Of a stretch of 64,000 bases of DNA, positions 43,706-58,700 are shown in pieces. Position 1 is the stretch's first letter. Each line of letters opens with the position of its first letter. A model generated the notes under the pieces. It had not been told where the DNA came from and made no database searches. It saw only the letters and a list, made by a program, of their open reading frames with translations. The stretch is from Bedellia somnulentella (lineage: Eukaryota; Arthropoda; Insecta; Lepidoptera; Bedelliidae). Where the stretch lies: contig OY755181.1 of assembly GCA_963576735.1 (NCBI GenBank), positions 1,364,001 to 1,428,000 on the forward strand, read 5' to 3'. A program made the position numbers and the translations under genes.

Positions 43706-46700
43706 GCCACTGGACGTTCTAACTTTAAAACCCTTAAGATGTACAAAGGACACTAGGGATCAACTAATTTTAATGAAAACCATCCATAAAAAGGACTTGT
43801 AATCAAGGTTAAACTTCAGCTGTTCGTCCTACAATACTAGAATCCGATTCACATTCCGCATCCCATTTTCCGAAGCTGTCATTTTTTTTTTATTAAGCTT
43901 TTATTCATTTTAAATACTTTCGTAAACAGTTGGACTTTGTTGAATCAGCCGATCAACCTTTAATGTTCGAGTCCTAAAACTTTCTCATTTTTTTTTTTTT
44001 TGATATAATTATTTAGATTATGAATTTATTTATTTTAAAGTATGTATTTTAAGTACTTTTATCCATCGATATATGTATCTTATCTTGCCATACAACGCGG
44101 TAACGCTTCCAGCATCTTAGGTACCCTTTCCCGATAAGAGGAACTGGAAGATGTTTTTAGATTTTAAGTTAGGTTTTTTTTTTTTTTAATAATATAAAAT
44201 TTCCTTTTTTAAATTTATATATGCCTGACCATGATAATTTAATGTACAGGGTTTATTAATTTTTCCTACCTTGACTTTTATTTAGTAAGCTTTATGATAA
44301 TGGTAAGCTAGTTCTAAATAAGCTCTTATTGATTGTGTACCGAAAATAATAATTTCCTTGGAAAATAATAGTTGCACGGGGATTTGCTATAACTAACTCA
44401 TATGGCCAATAGAAAGGAGTTTCCCGTTTCTGATTTGACTCAAGAGCATTCTGCTCCCGGAAAAACTGTCCGTCCACTCTTGGTCTTAGTACCTATGCTG
44501 ACATGTACCTAGTCAATAAACTTCGTACCAGATACCTTAAGTTGCTAGATTAATAAATCGCGCGCATAGCCACACTATTACGCTGAGCGATTTCTGATTT
44601 ATTCTCTGATTGATTATTGTTACTTTTGTGTTTAAATTACACCATCTGAATTTATTACTGAATAAACTTTTGTAACATAAATTACCCTTTTATTCCCTCA
44701 ATATGGATAACTTTATATATTATCTTACATATATATTTATTTTTGTATTTGATGTTTATTACCAGTTTTTAAATATAAATATACCTACTTCAAAATCAGT
44801 ACCATATATGACAAAGAATCTTATTTAGGTATACTTAATAATAATAATATCATAATTAATTATACATGTACATGTTTTTAAAATCTTGTTATATTCGCTT
44901 GGTCTGGTGGGGATGACAATCTGATGCCTTCAAACGAATTCATCTCTATAAACTATCCATATCATAGCCGATGTACAATTATTTTGTTTTAAATACTTAT
45001 TTTAATTTGCAATTTTCTATATCAACTTCAAAATTAGTATACTATACTATAACTATTGGTAGAAACTTTAGAGGTCATCCTTGCTTGAAATATTGTGTAC
45101 AGTTTGTTTCTCTAATAAATATTAAGCTATGGTAAAATGTACATAATTTTGATTTATACCATTTTAATTTATTTTTACCTTCCCCTGCTCGTGGTTCTAA
45201 TTATATTTTTAACAAATGGAAGCAGGGCGAAGATTTGAGGTAAAATTTACAGTTATAGTCTTGACAGTTATGATGAGCGGCACTTTTAAAGTACAGAAAC
45301 AATGTTAAGATTATATATTAATTGTGCTTCACTTATGTATATGTCGTGGCCATATCGTAAATTTGAACACATCATGAAATGATTGATCATTTCATGAAAT
45401 GGTCGTATTTCATGAAATGTTCAACTGTTTATTGGCCACATCGTGATGTGGTTTGGGCAGATCAATGATAAGAAATCGTTTCTCGATATGGCCAACTAAA
45501 CACACGGCCTCTTCATGAAATGGCTAAGATTATTTGGTCATATCGTAAAGTAGTTACATTAATTACCGGTAGAGGCGCTGAAAACGCTTTGTTTATGAGT
45601 GAAGATGGCGGCCGCTGTCAGAAGTGTTATTTATCGCAGTAAAAAAGTTAATAATTCGTTATTAAGCGAGAAAGAAAGTAAGAACAAAAGAGTTTTCGAC
45701 GAAAAGGTTTTCGAATACTTTGCTAATTACGAAAAAACTGAGCAATATGTTAAAAAACGGTAGAGTTTGGATCGCATTTCACACACTATTTCTACGATCT
45801 GGCCAAGCGTGGATGACAAAATCGTGAAACGTTGACGACTTTATGATCTGGTCAAATTAAGTTGGCCACATCATGAAATGTGACCATTTCATGAAATGAT
45901 CGATCATTTCACGATGTGTTCAAATCTACGATATGGCCACGACATATATAGATTGACAAGACAAAGATGACAGCGATATCCAAAAATAATACACGGTGTG
46001 CATAAATAAGTGTGAGTGGGTGACCCTAGTGTGGCGGATTCTATACTAGCCCTATAAAAATTCACGTATTTGACATTTTAGCCCATTCGTACACTTTATC
46101 GTAATTGATATATTGTGATGATAGAAGTTATTATTTGTTTTATAATATATTTGCATCGAAATCTTTTATTTCGGATCCAAAGCAAAGCATATAAAATGGT
46201 AATAATTATAGTCTTAATTTGGACATGAATGGCTAAAAATTTAATATTTCCCGAAGGATATGCAATGGATTTAGATTCTGTGCTAATGATTATGACTTAA
46301 ATACCAGAATTAACGAAAATAAGACAATTATAATTCACACAGACAGTTCATCTTGATGCCTAAGCCGTTGTAGGCAGCTATCGTGTCCGCGAGAGGATCA
46401 CAGGTATACAGGAGGTATACCCTTGTTGACGTTTATGCTATGATGTTTATCACTCTCTACCAACCCATGCACCTATACACCAGCATATCTATTATGGTTA
46501 AGATATCTCAAAGCTACTAAAGATTTTGGCTAAAAATTACTTAAGATTTAAGAAAACTTCAGAAGAAAAGTATTGAATGTTTGATGCTGATTTGGTTTAT
46601 ATGGCAAATAAAACATAGTCTCCACCGATGTACGTCTTTATCGTTCGTTTTACGTTCTGAACTTCTACGTTGTAGTTGTAATGCTCACGGGATTTATCAG

Positions 46701-49700
46701 AGCCCTACCTATAGCCCTGAGTAGAGGTATACCCTTTGGAACTATCATATTAAAGTTGAGCTCTCTGGCTTTAGTAGGTTTTATGACAGAGCGTGACTTA
46801 CAACCTCTACACAGCAATTTAGTGCTACCCCATTTACTTTGATGTCAGTTAAGTATTTATCAAGTTCCAGGTCTAAAGCTGAACTTGAGCTATTTCATTG
46901 TTTTTCATTTTTATCCTTCGGATTACCCTTCTTGGTATGTATATATTTTTTTTGTTCGCTGCAATGAACTGACAAATGAGAAGTCTTTTCCAGCCAGACC
47001 AGGTGAACAAGGCGGTCATAATTATAATAATTTATCTTTGATATTGTTGATATTATTTAATTTAAGTAATGGAATTTAGTTTTATTATTTAAATACACTA
47101 TCTTATTAATTTGCAATACTGAACACTAATGTAAAAATATAAAATGTATACAAAACAGGAACAATACATTCACAAATTGTAACTATGATCAATTTTTGAA
47201 ACAGAATATTCAATTTATTAAATCAGTAGTAGTCCCCATTTGATGTAAATATTAAATATTGGTTTTAATATCATTACATCAATAAGGCCTCCGCGACAAA
47301 GTGAAAATTCCGGCATCTGCCCAACAGGTTCGCCCAGTCCGGAGACCAAATATAACAAACTTTTTGAAATTGCCCGAAAATTCAAATCGTTTTCTATTAT
47401 TATTATTTTAGATTGAGCTACAATTAAACATATTCGAAAAACCTTACATTATTAAGAATTTGTAAATCTACCTAGCATTAATTGAGTTTATATAGTTAAA
47501 TAATTACAAGTTGTATTTTGCCCTTTTCGGTAAATCAATTTGAATTTAAAGCATCTTGTCCATCGCAAAAGCAAAGTACATTTGCGATAAATTTTTCGCC
47601 TTGAGAATCATTCAAGATGGTCACCATATTGACCGACTCTAACCGTATTAAAGAAATTAAAAACTTGTTCGGGTTTAAGCAGCTGCCTGAGCACCTACCC
47701 TACACCGTGCAGCAGACAATCTACATCCTGGCGCCCATTAATTTTACATTAATTTAGTAGATTGTTTTTGGCGTAATAATATTGATCAAGCGATTCTCCG
47801 TACTGAACTCTTTCAGCCAGCATCTCAGACAAAATAAACAATAGCTCATCCATTATCATTTACCCTACGTCGTTTCAAACTAAGCGACCCAACCAAAGAG
47901 CTGCGGTTACTGTCTATTTTGTTTTGGGAATAGTATCCACCCTCGCGTTTGCGTGCACAATGCTGTGAACATCGCTCCCTGCTATTTTCTCGTCCTCGCG
48001 CTAGGCGAACGCTCTCGTGTACGCCGAACCGGCTTACGAAGAGACCTCTCCGCTGTTATTGGACTATTCGTTGTTCACCTGTTCACCTCGATTGACCTCG
48101 GTATCACGCTCCCGTAATACCCACGGTCGATTTACCTCGGTATCACGCTCCCGTAATACCCACGGTTGTCGATTGACCTCGGTACCACGCTCCCGTAATA
48201 CCCACGGTCGTTCAGCATAACGCTTCCTGTCATCTCCAACACCTCCGTGTTGACTGGCTTTTTTTTTTGGCACCTCCATGCCAATTCTGCGCTCAATCTA
48301 TCGTAACTGAGGCTACGACTCCTGCTCTCTTCTCGATCCATGGTGGAGAACTGAAACTGACAAATTTCAGCTTAGTAAACAATCAAGTCAACCCTCAGTA
48401 CACATACTTTAGCTTCTTTGATCTCAATGGGCCTAACAATTAGCATAACGCAAATCCAATTTTCTTTTATTGAAATTAAAGGCGACCTTCGCAAATGTAA
48501 CTTAAATATTTCACTGATAACAAATGTACGGCTGACTATTTTATTAGAAGGTAGTTGTTAAAAGTTTCAAAATGTTTAATTCTTACTTTGTATTGCAAAC
48601 TAATATTTAAACAGTTACTGTATTAATTCTTGGTCATGTAATTCTCTTACGGATTCACGGTATTATCTTACACACGCTTTGTACAGCTTTACAGGAGGCC
48701 GAAGAAAATGTATAATACCTACTTGGTTTAATAAAGAATATTTTGATTTTGACGTTTTTACCTCTTACGTGAATAATATGAAGACACTACAATAAGCGGG
48801 TGACTATCTCAAATTTAAAATAAATAATAAAGATATTATGCATCATGATGAGTATTAAAACAACTATGTGTTCCTTCGTATTATGTTTCAAAACTAGATT
48901 TATAAACATAAAAGGCCTCAATATATTTTTTTATTTTATTTTTTTAAACTTACAGGTTTGCTAAAATTTTAGTAGCAGTAGTAGTAGTAATTTGTAGTAA
49001 ACCTATAGTAAGTTTGCAGTTGAGTTGTACAAAATATAAAAAAAAACAACCTGGATACTCACAACCAGGCATGTATTTTATTTAATTCAGTGTAACTAAA
49101 ACTCTTACTACATTAAAATCAAATTGTAGTTTTCTAGGTTTACAACTAATGCATTAAGTTTTCATAATTTTGGATTAGCACCGGGACATTCAATTTATTT
49201 CTAAAATCAAGTTCAATATAATTTATTAATTGATTTTGATAATTGTTTGATATTTAAAATCGTGTTATCTTGACATACATTTCGAATCTTTGTAAACATC
49301 AAATGAATCCATGCACATTGCTAGTCCTAAGCCTGGACCACACTTGAGTTAAATAAACGCGAGTAGGTAAAAGTATGATGACAAAATAACTTTATTCAAA
49401 AACGTATAAATATTTAAAAAGTAATGGATACATTTCTTCTCTAATCCCGTCTTACTCGCTCACGTAATTCTATAACTACCTATAACACTGCTATTCTACC
49501 TCATGTGATATATTTATATTCCCATTACACGAAATATTTAATTAATTACACAACACCACACGCCTGATAGTAGGAATTGTTAGATCGTAGCATCACATGT
49601 AATGCTTTAAACAGATGTTGTAATGCCATATGTCATAATTTCAAAGTGTACTGTTTTCGCACGTGTACTCACAATCATAAACGAAAAATGTTTTAGAAAA

Positions 49701-52700
49701 TTCACTATACGGTATATCGATCCAACATTTCAATATTATTCGATAATCAGAGCTCTACACCAATCTTCAGATCGATAAGTTGACAAACAGTAGCTTTGAA
49801 AAAAAAAAACAATCTGAGCTATCGGAAAAAAAAGGACTAGATATCAGGCTCAAGTATGTAACAGATTAACACTCTTATGTATCGCCCCTATGTTTTTGAG
49901 AATAAATGAAAATTCTTTTAAAATACTTTCTTGCCTTCAATTGAAATAGACTTTATTATTTACGACTGTTTATGGATGCTATTTTATAAAGAAGAAGGCA
50001 ATTTCAACATACCAAGGATTCTAATTACGCAAACACAAAAAAAAAGAACAGGGTACTTAAGTAGGCGCAGTACGAAAAACGTGATATTTTTCGCCTATCC
50101 TCACTTCTGAGTTGTAGGGTCAACTTCAGGGAGTGTGGAGGTTTTGAAATAAAAACCCAAAATAGCGGTACACTTCGTATAATTTCATCTTTCACAACCA
50201 CTTGCCGATACAACGGACTACTGACAATTGCCCACGCAAAAACAGAGATCGTATATTTATACCTTACCTAACCTCAAATCAACTGACAGTCTTATTAATA
50301 ATACTTTACTCAAATTTACATAATCATTATTATAACTCATTTATAAATAAATAATAACATTTTAGAAATGAGTATTTACAAAAATTATGGATTTAATTAC
50401 AATCATTATTTTAATCAGCGTGAGCTGTTTTGAAGTAAAGTCAAACAAGTATCTCATTATTCATACACGATACCACTAATACTTATTAAATAGGTAAATA
50501 ATATGATTACACAATAAAACTATACAGTTTATCAATTATAAATAGTATAAATTATACAGTATAATAGCCAATCATAGCACACTCATTATTATAAGCTTAC
50601 ATAAAGTTGTATTACATACATTCATACATATACTCACGGCTATAAATCCCTAAAAGGGGGAGCCAGAGCTGAGAAATTAGAAATTCCTCAGCCACTTTTG
50701 GAAGTTGAGTGGAGTGGATTTATTTGACAGTGTATTTAGGAGTAATACCAAAAAACAGTTAAAAACGTAATCTCCATAATTGTTAATCCTAATTATGTTT
50801 TCTAACTATGAATGAGTCTCACCCATTTTCCAACCTCTATCAAAAGCCTGTATATGGGCTGTATCGAAGATGTCTTGAAAAATTTGCTTTCTTGAAACAA
50901 TGAGTAAAACAAATTGATATGTAGAAAATGTACAGAATTAGATTTATACTTTTTTCTAAGTTTATGTAAAGGTAATATTATTTGATTCTTAATAACTTTA
51001 ACTTTCTTACCACCATTATATACTAATATTATTATTTTTTTGCCACATTTCAGAAGCCCATCCTGCATCTAAAATCTGGGTATCTGGACCACATTTGGAG
51101 AACCTACAAAAATGGGTAGAATTTGGCGCAAATGTAACCATAAAAAATGGTGAAGTTTATGACAACTGTGATGTGATATTTCTGGGTGTGAAACCGAATA
51201 TGCTAAAATCAGCTATTCAGAGCTGTATAGCTACTACTAGTTTCAAAGAACAACCTAAGAGTGTTCTATTTATATCCATGTTGGCTGGAATTTCAATTGA
51301 AGATTTACAACGGGTTTGTTTACGCATAATTATTTTCTTGTGCCGTGTAGTGCCGGCTTAGAATGTCGCTACCCCTTTCTACCCACGGGTGTCGTAAGAG
51401 GCGACTAAGGGTATTGGGGCTTTTTATTGGATTTTTGGGCGATGCGGTTGGAGACCCATCACCAAAAACCTTTATTCTTACCATCTTTTCCCCACTCAAC
51501 TTCCAAAAGTGGCTGAGGAATTTATAATTCCTTAGCTCTGGTTACCCCTTCTAGGGAAATATAGCCGTGAGTATATGTATGTATGTATGTATGTTATTTT
51601 CTTAATATTAATCAAGATCCAAGTAGGCCTGATTAGGGTGATAAACCATTGTCCATCACACTGGCTTCATGTAAGCCATTTGTTGTTTGGAGTGTTATGC
51701 TATTGAAAGTAAATGTATATATGATGTGTACTATAAATGTTGCACTGTTGGGTCTAAACTGCTAAAGCAATTTAAATTAACAAGATGTTAAAAGAAATGA
51801 AAATGAAATGAAAAAACATTTATTTGAAATTTTTAACCTTTAAACATTTACAAAATATTCTGCCAAACTTAGAAAGTTTGTCGGCAGCAATAACGCTCCA
51901 TATATATACACTAATGGTAATGTTTAATGGCTCACAATTTTACAACCTATACTAACTACAATACTATATAGTAAAATATTTCCTTCTAGAAGACGACATA
52001 CAAGTATTAATGTTTTATGCAAAAAAATAAAGAAATAAAATAAAATTGAATAAAATTACTGTGGCTTCTCTTTTAATCTTTCTAATAAACACTGTTTGAT
52101 CTTCTTTTTAAACAAACCCTTTGTTTTACATGTTTTTATTTCATTAGACATTTCATTTAGAAATTTGGGAACTAAATAAATTCTCTGTCTTTGACCATAA
52201 TAATTGTTACATTTAGGTACGCTTAAAGTTCTTCTATTCATTTCCCTTTGTTTCCTCACCTTATATTTTGTAAATTGATCACAACCAAATTGCTCAACTA
52301 AAGTAAATAACACAAACTTTTCATAAACCGGTAAAATATTACATTCCAAGAATAGCTTTTCGTAATTTGAAATTTTACAAAGTTTTTTAACGTTTTTGTC
52401 TACTAACAATTTCATAAATCTAATTTGCAAGTCCTTAATGTTATCTAAGTATGTTTTAAACGTAGATCCAAACCTAATCCATACATTATAAGTGAATCTA
52501 CCAGCGCATAATAGATAGTATACATAGTGGTTCTGTCTAACACAGTTTGAATTATAAATAAATATATATACATCTTGGATACCATCATACATACATACAT
52601 ACATACATATACTCACGCCATTAATTCCCATTGGGGTAGGCAGAGACTATCGATCGCCACTTCGTACGATCCTGACAAACCTCTCTAGCTTCGTTTACAT

Positions 52701-55700
52701 CCATCAATCTTTTCATACATGCTCTTTTATTCTTCAAACTTCGGACGCCAGCCTTTTTGAGCACACTCTCAATTTGGTCCAAGTGTGTTCTCCGTGGTCG
52801 TCCTCTACTAACATTACCATCCACACTAGCTCTATAGATCCCTTTTACCAATTTTCTATCATCCATCCTCTCCCAAACCATCTCAACATTCCTTTTTCTA
52901 TCTTTCTTACAATATCATCTTTCACACCACACTTTTCACGAATAACACTATTTCTCACTCGGTCACACAATCTAACATTACAAATTTTTCTGAGGGACCT
53001 CATCTCTACTGCATTCACTCTGCTCTCATGTTTCTTCTGCCACACCCAACATTCGCTTCCATACATAAGCGTAGGAACAAGAACAGCATCATGCACAGCC
53101 ATTCGGGCCTTTTCAGACACCGATTAACTGATCATTAGGCTATTCATTGCTCCATTTACCGCATTACCCTTTTTCACTCTTCTTTCAATGTCTTCATCAC
53201 ATTTTCCATCCCTTGTAAACAAACTTCCCAGATATACAAACTCCTTCACCTGTTCCACATCCTTACCATCAATCGCAATCACGCATTCTGTCACATCTTC
53301 CTGTCTCTCAAAAACCATCGTTTTGGTCTTATCCACATTCACCCTCATTCCCTTTCTTACAAAAGACTCACATGCAATATTCATCATCTCTTGCAACTCT
53401 TCTGCCGATGATGCAAGTAGCACTTGATCGTCAGCATACAAGAGGCATTTAATGATGAATCCACCCATTCTTAGTCCATAATCACTTTCACGCAACTCTG
53501 TCAAACAGTCATCCATGAACAAATTGAAGAGCCACGGAGAAGCTACACATCCCTGTCGGACGCCCCTAGAGATTCCGAACCAGTCAGTGTTTTCCCCGTT
53601 TACTCTTACACATGCACTAGAATCCTCATAGAGTGATACCAATGCACGTATAAGTTGACTCCCGTGACTCTCGACGAACTTGGATAACACCTCCCATAAA
53701 CACTTTCTTACCACCCTATCATACGCCTTCTCTAAATCAATGAAGGAGCAATACACCTTTTGGTTCTTAGCTAAGAACTTTTCAGTGATGCTCCTTAGAG
53801 AGAAGATTTGATCCATACATCCCATTCCTTTCCTAAATCCCGCTTGCACATCCCATATTTTCTCATCAGTTTCATTCATCACTCTTTCAATCAGTACCTT
53901 AGCATACTACAATTTACCAACAATGCTGAGTAAGCTGATGCCGCGGTAGTTTTTAGCCTCCTGGTGTGACCCCTTTCCTTTATATAAAGGCACAATCACC
54001 GCCTTGCACCAATCTCGTGGAACTTTGCCACTCGACCAGCATTTTTGGAAAAGGAAGTACAACCAAGAAGCCACCAACCCTTTACCAGCCCTCAGCATTT
54101 CGATAGTAATCCTATCATACCCTGCCGCCTTCCCTACTTTCATACTTTTCATTGCTTTCATTATTTCTTCCATACTAATCTCACTGTCACTGAAATCATC
54201 CATCTCTTCGTTCCAATCAACATTACTGTCGATCGGCGGAGAAATGGATGCATCCTCTTTTTCAAACAGTCCCTCAAAATAATTCTTCCATACCCGTTTC
54301 ATGCTACTTTCATCCGTCGCCAATTCACCCTGTTCATCTCTTATTACACTCACTCCTTTTGAAAAAACTAAGTGGGTATCAAAGGGAAAGTATTATATAA
54401 ACTCGCCAACATGGTTGTTTGCTATTTTTTTACCGCATGCGTTTTTGTATTTATATCTAAATTTAGTTTGACGAGTATATATAGAGGAAGTCTCTGGGAA
54501 CTAATGGCTCAGTGTTATGTATACATACTGTATAGAGCTGTGTAGAGGGACTTAGGACAACACTGCGCCATTTATTCCTGGAAGGGGCGACTAAGGGTAT
54601 TGAAGCTTTTTAAGTGATTATTGGACAATGCAGTTGTGAACCCATAATTAAAACCTTATTATTCTTTTCCCTCTCAACTTCCAAAGGTGGCTTAAGAATT
54701 TATTATTCTGAAGCTCTGGCTACCCTTCTAGGGTGATATAGCGTATTTGAATTACTTTCCTAGTCTTTCTCTTTTCTTTCTAGTTTCTTTCTAGTTTCTA
54801 CGTAATCAGATTGCAATTTTTTATGGTAGTATTTGTGTTTTTTTTAAGCCATCCTCACTATTATGTATATATTGTAATGAGTCTAAAGCTCTACATTAAT
54901 GAAGCTTTCAATGGAATACATTCTGTGTACTAAGTATCGGGAATTTGTCAATAAAACAAAAAATACAAATTATTCATCTAAATTTATTTTATCGCCTTCA
55001 AAGTAGGCCCCATCGCTTGCAATACAACATCTCCAGCGCTTCACCCAGCCTTCCATACATTTTTCATAGGCTATATGCGGGTTGGCCTTTAGCTCATTCA
55101 GCGAATTTTCTTTTATGGCTTCTATCGACTCAAAACGTTTTCCTCGAAGTGGTAATTTTAACTTGGGAAATAAAAAAAAGTCAGACGGAGCCATATCAGG
55201 TGAATACGGTGCTTGGTCGAGAACTTTTGTTGAATTTTTCGCTAAAAACTCTTTCACTATAATGGCTGTGTGTGATGGTGCATTATCATGGTGCAGCATC
55301 CATGAGTTGTGTTGCCACAAATCTGGACGTTTTCGGCGGATACTCTCACGCAAACGCTTCATGACGCCTAAATAATATTCTTTATTCACTGTTTCTCCCT
55401 CTGGAAGGAATTCGGAGTGAACCACACCACGGTAGTCAAAAAAAACTGTCAGCATCACCTTGATTTTGGAGCGACTTTGCCGCGGTTTTTTTTGGGTTTC
55501 GGCTCGTTTTCGAGACGCCATTCTGAAGACTGTTGGCTTGTTTGCATGTCGTACTCATAAACCCATGTCTCGTCGCCAGTTATTATACGTTTCATAAAGG
55601 TCGGATCCGTAGAACCTCGGGAAACCATGTCTTCAGCGACATGCTTTCGCTGCGCTTTTTGAACAAAATTGAGAACTCTTTTGGAACTAGTCGAGCGGCG

Positions 55701-58700
55701 ACGCGTTTCATGCCTAAAATGTCAATGAGAATGTTACGGACGGACTTAAAAGATATAATTTAAATCTTTAAAAGATATGTTCACCTCACAAGCCAACTCT
55801 CTCAGACTCATACGTCGATTTTCGAGCACTAGCTTCTTGATTCTGTCGATGTTTTCTTTGGTCGTAGCGGTTGAAGGTCTACCAGAACGAGGCAAGTCTA
55901 CTACTACTTCTCGGCCTTCTTTAAAAGCCTTATACCATTCATAAGCCCTTGTTTTCGATATACACGATTCGCCGTAGGTATTTCGCAACATTTTTAGTGA
56001 TTCACCACATGAAATATCATTCGAAACACAAAATTTAAGGCACACTCTTTGTTCAACAATATTTTCCATTGTAAAAATCGCCGAGGACTCAAACCTATGA
56101 CCAACAAAAAATGTAGTTTAAAACTAATTAAATGACAGATCCCGCTCAAATTTTGCGCGCTAAATCAGTACAGTGCTACCAACATGCAGTAAAAAAATTT
56201 GAACGACCTCTTTTACGCGGGTCTTTTTATTGACATATTCCCGATACTTTTTACACAGAGTAGTATATTCATGATTTCATATAATTATGTGCCTCTGATT
56301 TGCTGAGTGCTTTGCTGTGTGCATGAATAAGTTTTACGTTTCGCAAGCAAAAGCCCCAAGATAGTGGCATGATCTTTCTTAGCGCGATCCAGCGGTCCTA
56401 ATATATACTAAGTAGATTGCTGGCTTCCCAAATTTGATGAGTATGTGAATAGCCATTTCCCGTTGGGGTAGGCAGAGGCTGTCAATCGCCACTTTGAGAA
56501 ACCTTTGTAACTTTGTTTACATCCATATTTTCATACATGCTTATTTATACTTCCAACTTCGGACGTCTGCCCTATTGAGCACACACTATTTGGTCCAAAT
56601 GCGTCCTCCGTGGTCGTCCTCTACCATCGTTACCTTCCACGTATTCGTATAATGTAACATTATTGCGCAAACTAACATTATATATTTTTTTCAGGAGATA
56701 TTCATGTTAACAAAACTGGCAAGAATAGTGCGTATAATGCCAAACACACCAATGACAGCCGGCCAAGGTGCCTGCATCTACTCGCCTGGTACAAATGTTA
56801 TGGACACTGATTTAGAAATTGTAGAGCGGTTGTTGAATAGCTGTGGAATTAGCGAGAAGGTGCCAGAATATCTGATTGATTCGTTGGGAGTTCTTAGTGC
56901 TTGTGGGCCTGCTTTTGTAAGTATTTGTTCTGTTATTTTGAAATTTAGCCAGAGTGACCTCTTGATACTGGTCTACAAGATCTTGCGAGAAGTTTCAGGG
57001 CCACTCAAAGATCTCTACAGGATCAAATCCGAAGAGAAGAGATCGGTACTTTTACAGATACTTAGTTTCACTTTTTATACCATACATTAACTGAAAAAAC
57101 ATACTTCTACTATATTATACACTAATACTTCTGATTATGATGTGAAATTTTTTGTCCCTTGGTGTTTAGAGTACCTATGCTTTTCTTGCATGATGTGGCA
57201 GGCTTTGCCATTTGGGTTTCCTAACGAAAGTTTCCCTGGCCCATGACCATTAAATAACAGAAATGAGTTTGTGCTATTCTAAGCCTACACTACACTACTG
57301 AATACTCAACTAATAAAAGGTACATTAATATCCCTTTTCTTCACCAGTATAATAAAATATGCACCTGTATTTTCCAGATGTACATGATAATAGAGGCTTT
57401 AGCTGATGGCGCAGTAAAACAAGGGGTGCCAAGAAGCACAGCTATGAGGTTTGCTGCCCAAGTGATGGTGGGCAGTGGGCAGATGGTGTTGCAGAGTGGG
57501 AAGCATCCTGGGCAGTTGAAAGATGAGGTCTGCTCGCCAGGAGGATCCACTATATGTGGGGTAACTGCTCTTGAAAATGGGAAGATGAGGTTTGTTACTT
57601 ACTTGTACCAAATATTTACATATATAACATCAGATTTCAAAGTATCTTATGTATGATTGATCTGGCGATAGATTTTGTAATTGTGTCTACCCGATCTTGG
57701 GATTAAATGCCGTTTTGTGATAGATGTTCACATCGCAGAACAATAAACTAACAAGCGCCAACATCCTTACGCCAACCACGGAGAAAAAAGGATTAGTGAT
57801 AATCTAGGCCCGTTCTGCACACCTGACGAATAAACTTGTCAGATAAATATGTATTACAAATAGTTTGCAAAAGTATATAGAGAAAGGACCATGGGGGATT
57901 TTGTATGAACCCCGTCCCCACCCTACAAAAGTCATGGGATATGTGTCAATTTGTTCATTGGGACCCAAAAAAGTCTAAAGTACCTGTGTTAAATGCAAAA
58001 ACATTTGAGTTTTTTTTAATAAAAAAATATTTTTTCGGCACAAATGTATTTATTTTTAAACAAAAATATTTTTTTCCACAAACAAAAAGGCATATTTCAC
58101 GTAAACAAATGACGATTCTATGTACATTGACGTCCTGTATCCATAATTGTGCCAAAACGTTCTCAAAATCACCTCCTCTGCGCACGTCCCGACTAGCTCG
58201 AACCGGTTTCCGGCACCTTCATTTTGCGACACTATTAGCGTTTAGCGTAATACTTTTTTATTCTTAGAGATAGATATTAAAATACTACGCATTTTATATT
58301 AAAATATTATTTAGATCGCCATATTCTAGTCCTTTTTAATGCACACTAAGTAAATGTGTAAGTAAAAAAGAAGAATATATTATAAAATCTAAACCCCAAG
58401 CATTTGAAATATGTCGCCATAGTAAAAAGTTCTCTTAATAGATGTTTCAAATGACACTTGTTTGAGATTTCAAACAATTTCAACAGATTTGTTGGATAGT
58501 AGGGACGTTTTTTTCCATCGTCCTTTCCATGTATAAGCTAAGAAATTTAATATCCTTTTCCTTACTTCCAAAACTATTTTTGGACGTAAGGGAAAGTCTG
58601 TCACTTTTGTGTTGTAACGTCACAGTGTAGTAGTGGTATCTTTGCTGATAGGTATCTTTAAAAAGGTAGATTACCCGTCACTAAGTTTGAAAGACTCTTT

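Larger units (their letters stand above)
41731..50601 (-). mobile_element. LTR-like unit of 8.87 kb without gag or pol
   Basis: Two direct repeats, 41731-42444 and 50113-50601, both start TGTAGGGTCAAC and end ATAAGCTTACA (TG...CA). After removing one SINE insertion both are 489 bp and look identical base for base. The outermost flanks share TAAA (41727-41730 and 50602-50605), as expected for a 4-bp target duplication, whereas each repeat alone has unlike flanks. The 7.67-kb interior has no recognisable gag, protease, RT or integrase. Orientation is uncertain; the - strand is favoured by a purine-rich AACAGGAAGG next to the left repeat. A large non-autonomous LTR element is the simplest reading. 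Confidence 0.6.

Noticed and set aside
47745..47765. TGGCGCCC as a retroviral-type primer-binding site
   Set aside because: It is not next to an LTR end in either orientation.
54045..54362. + strand frames across the second large RTE copy
   Set aside because: Antisense shadows of the reverse transcriptase.
55082..55375. + strand frames across the second mariner
   Set aside because: Antisense shadows of the transposase.
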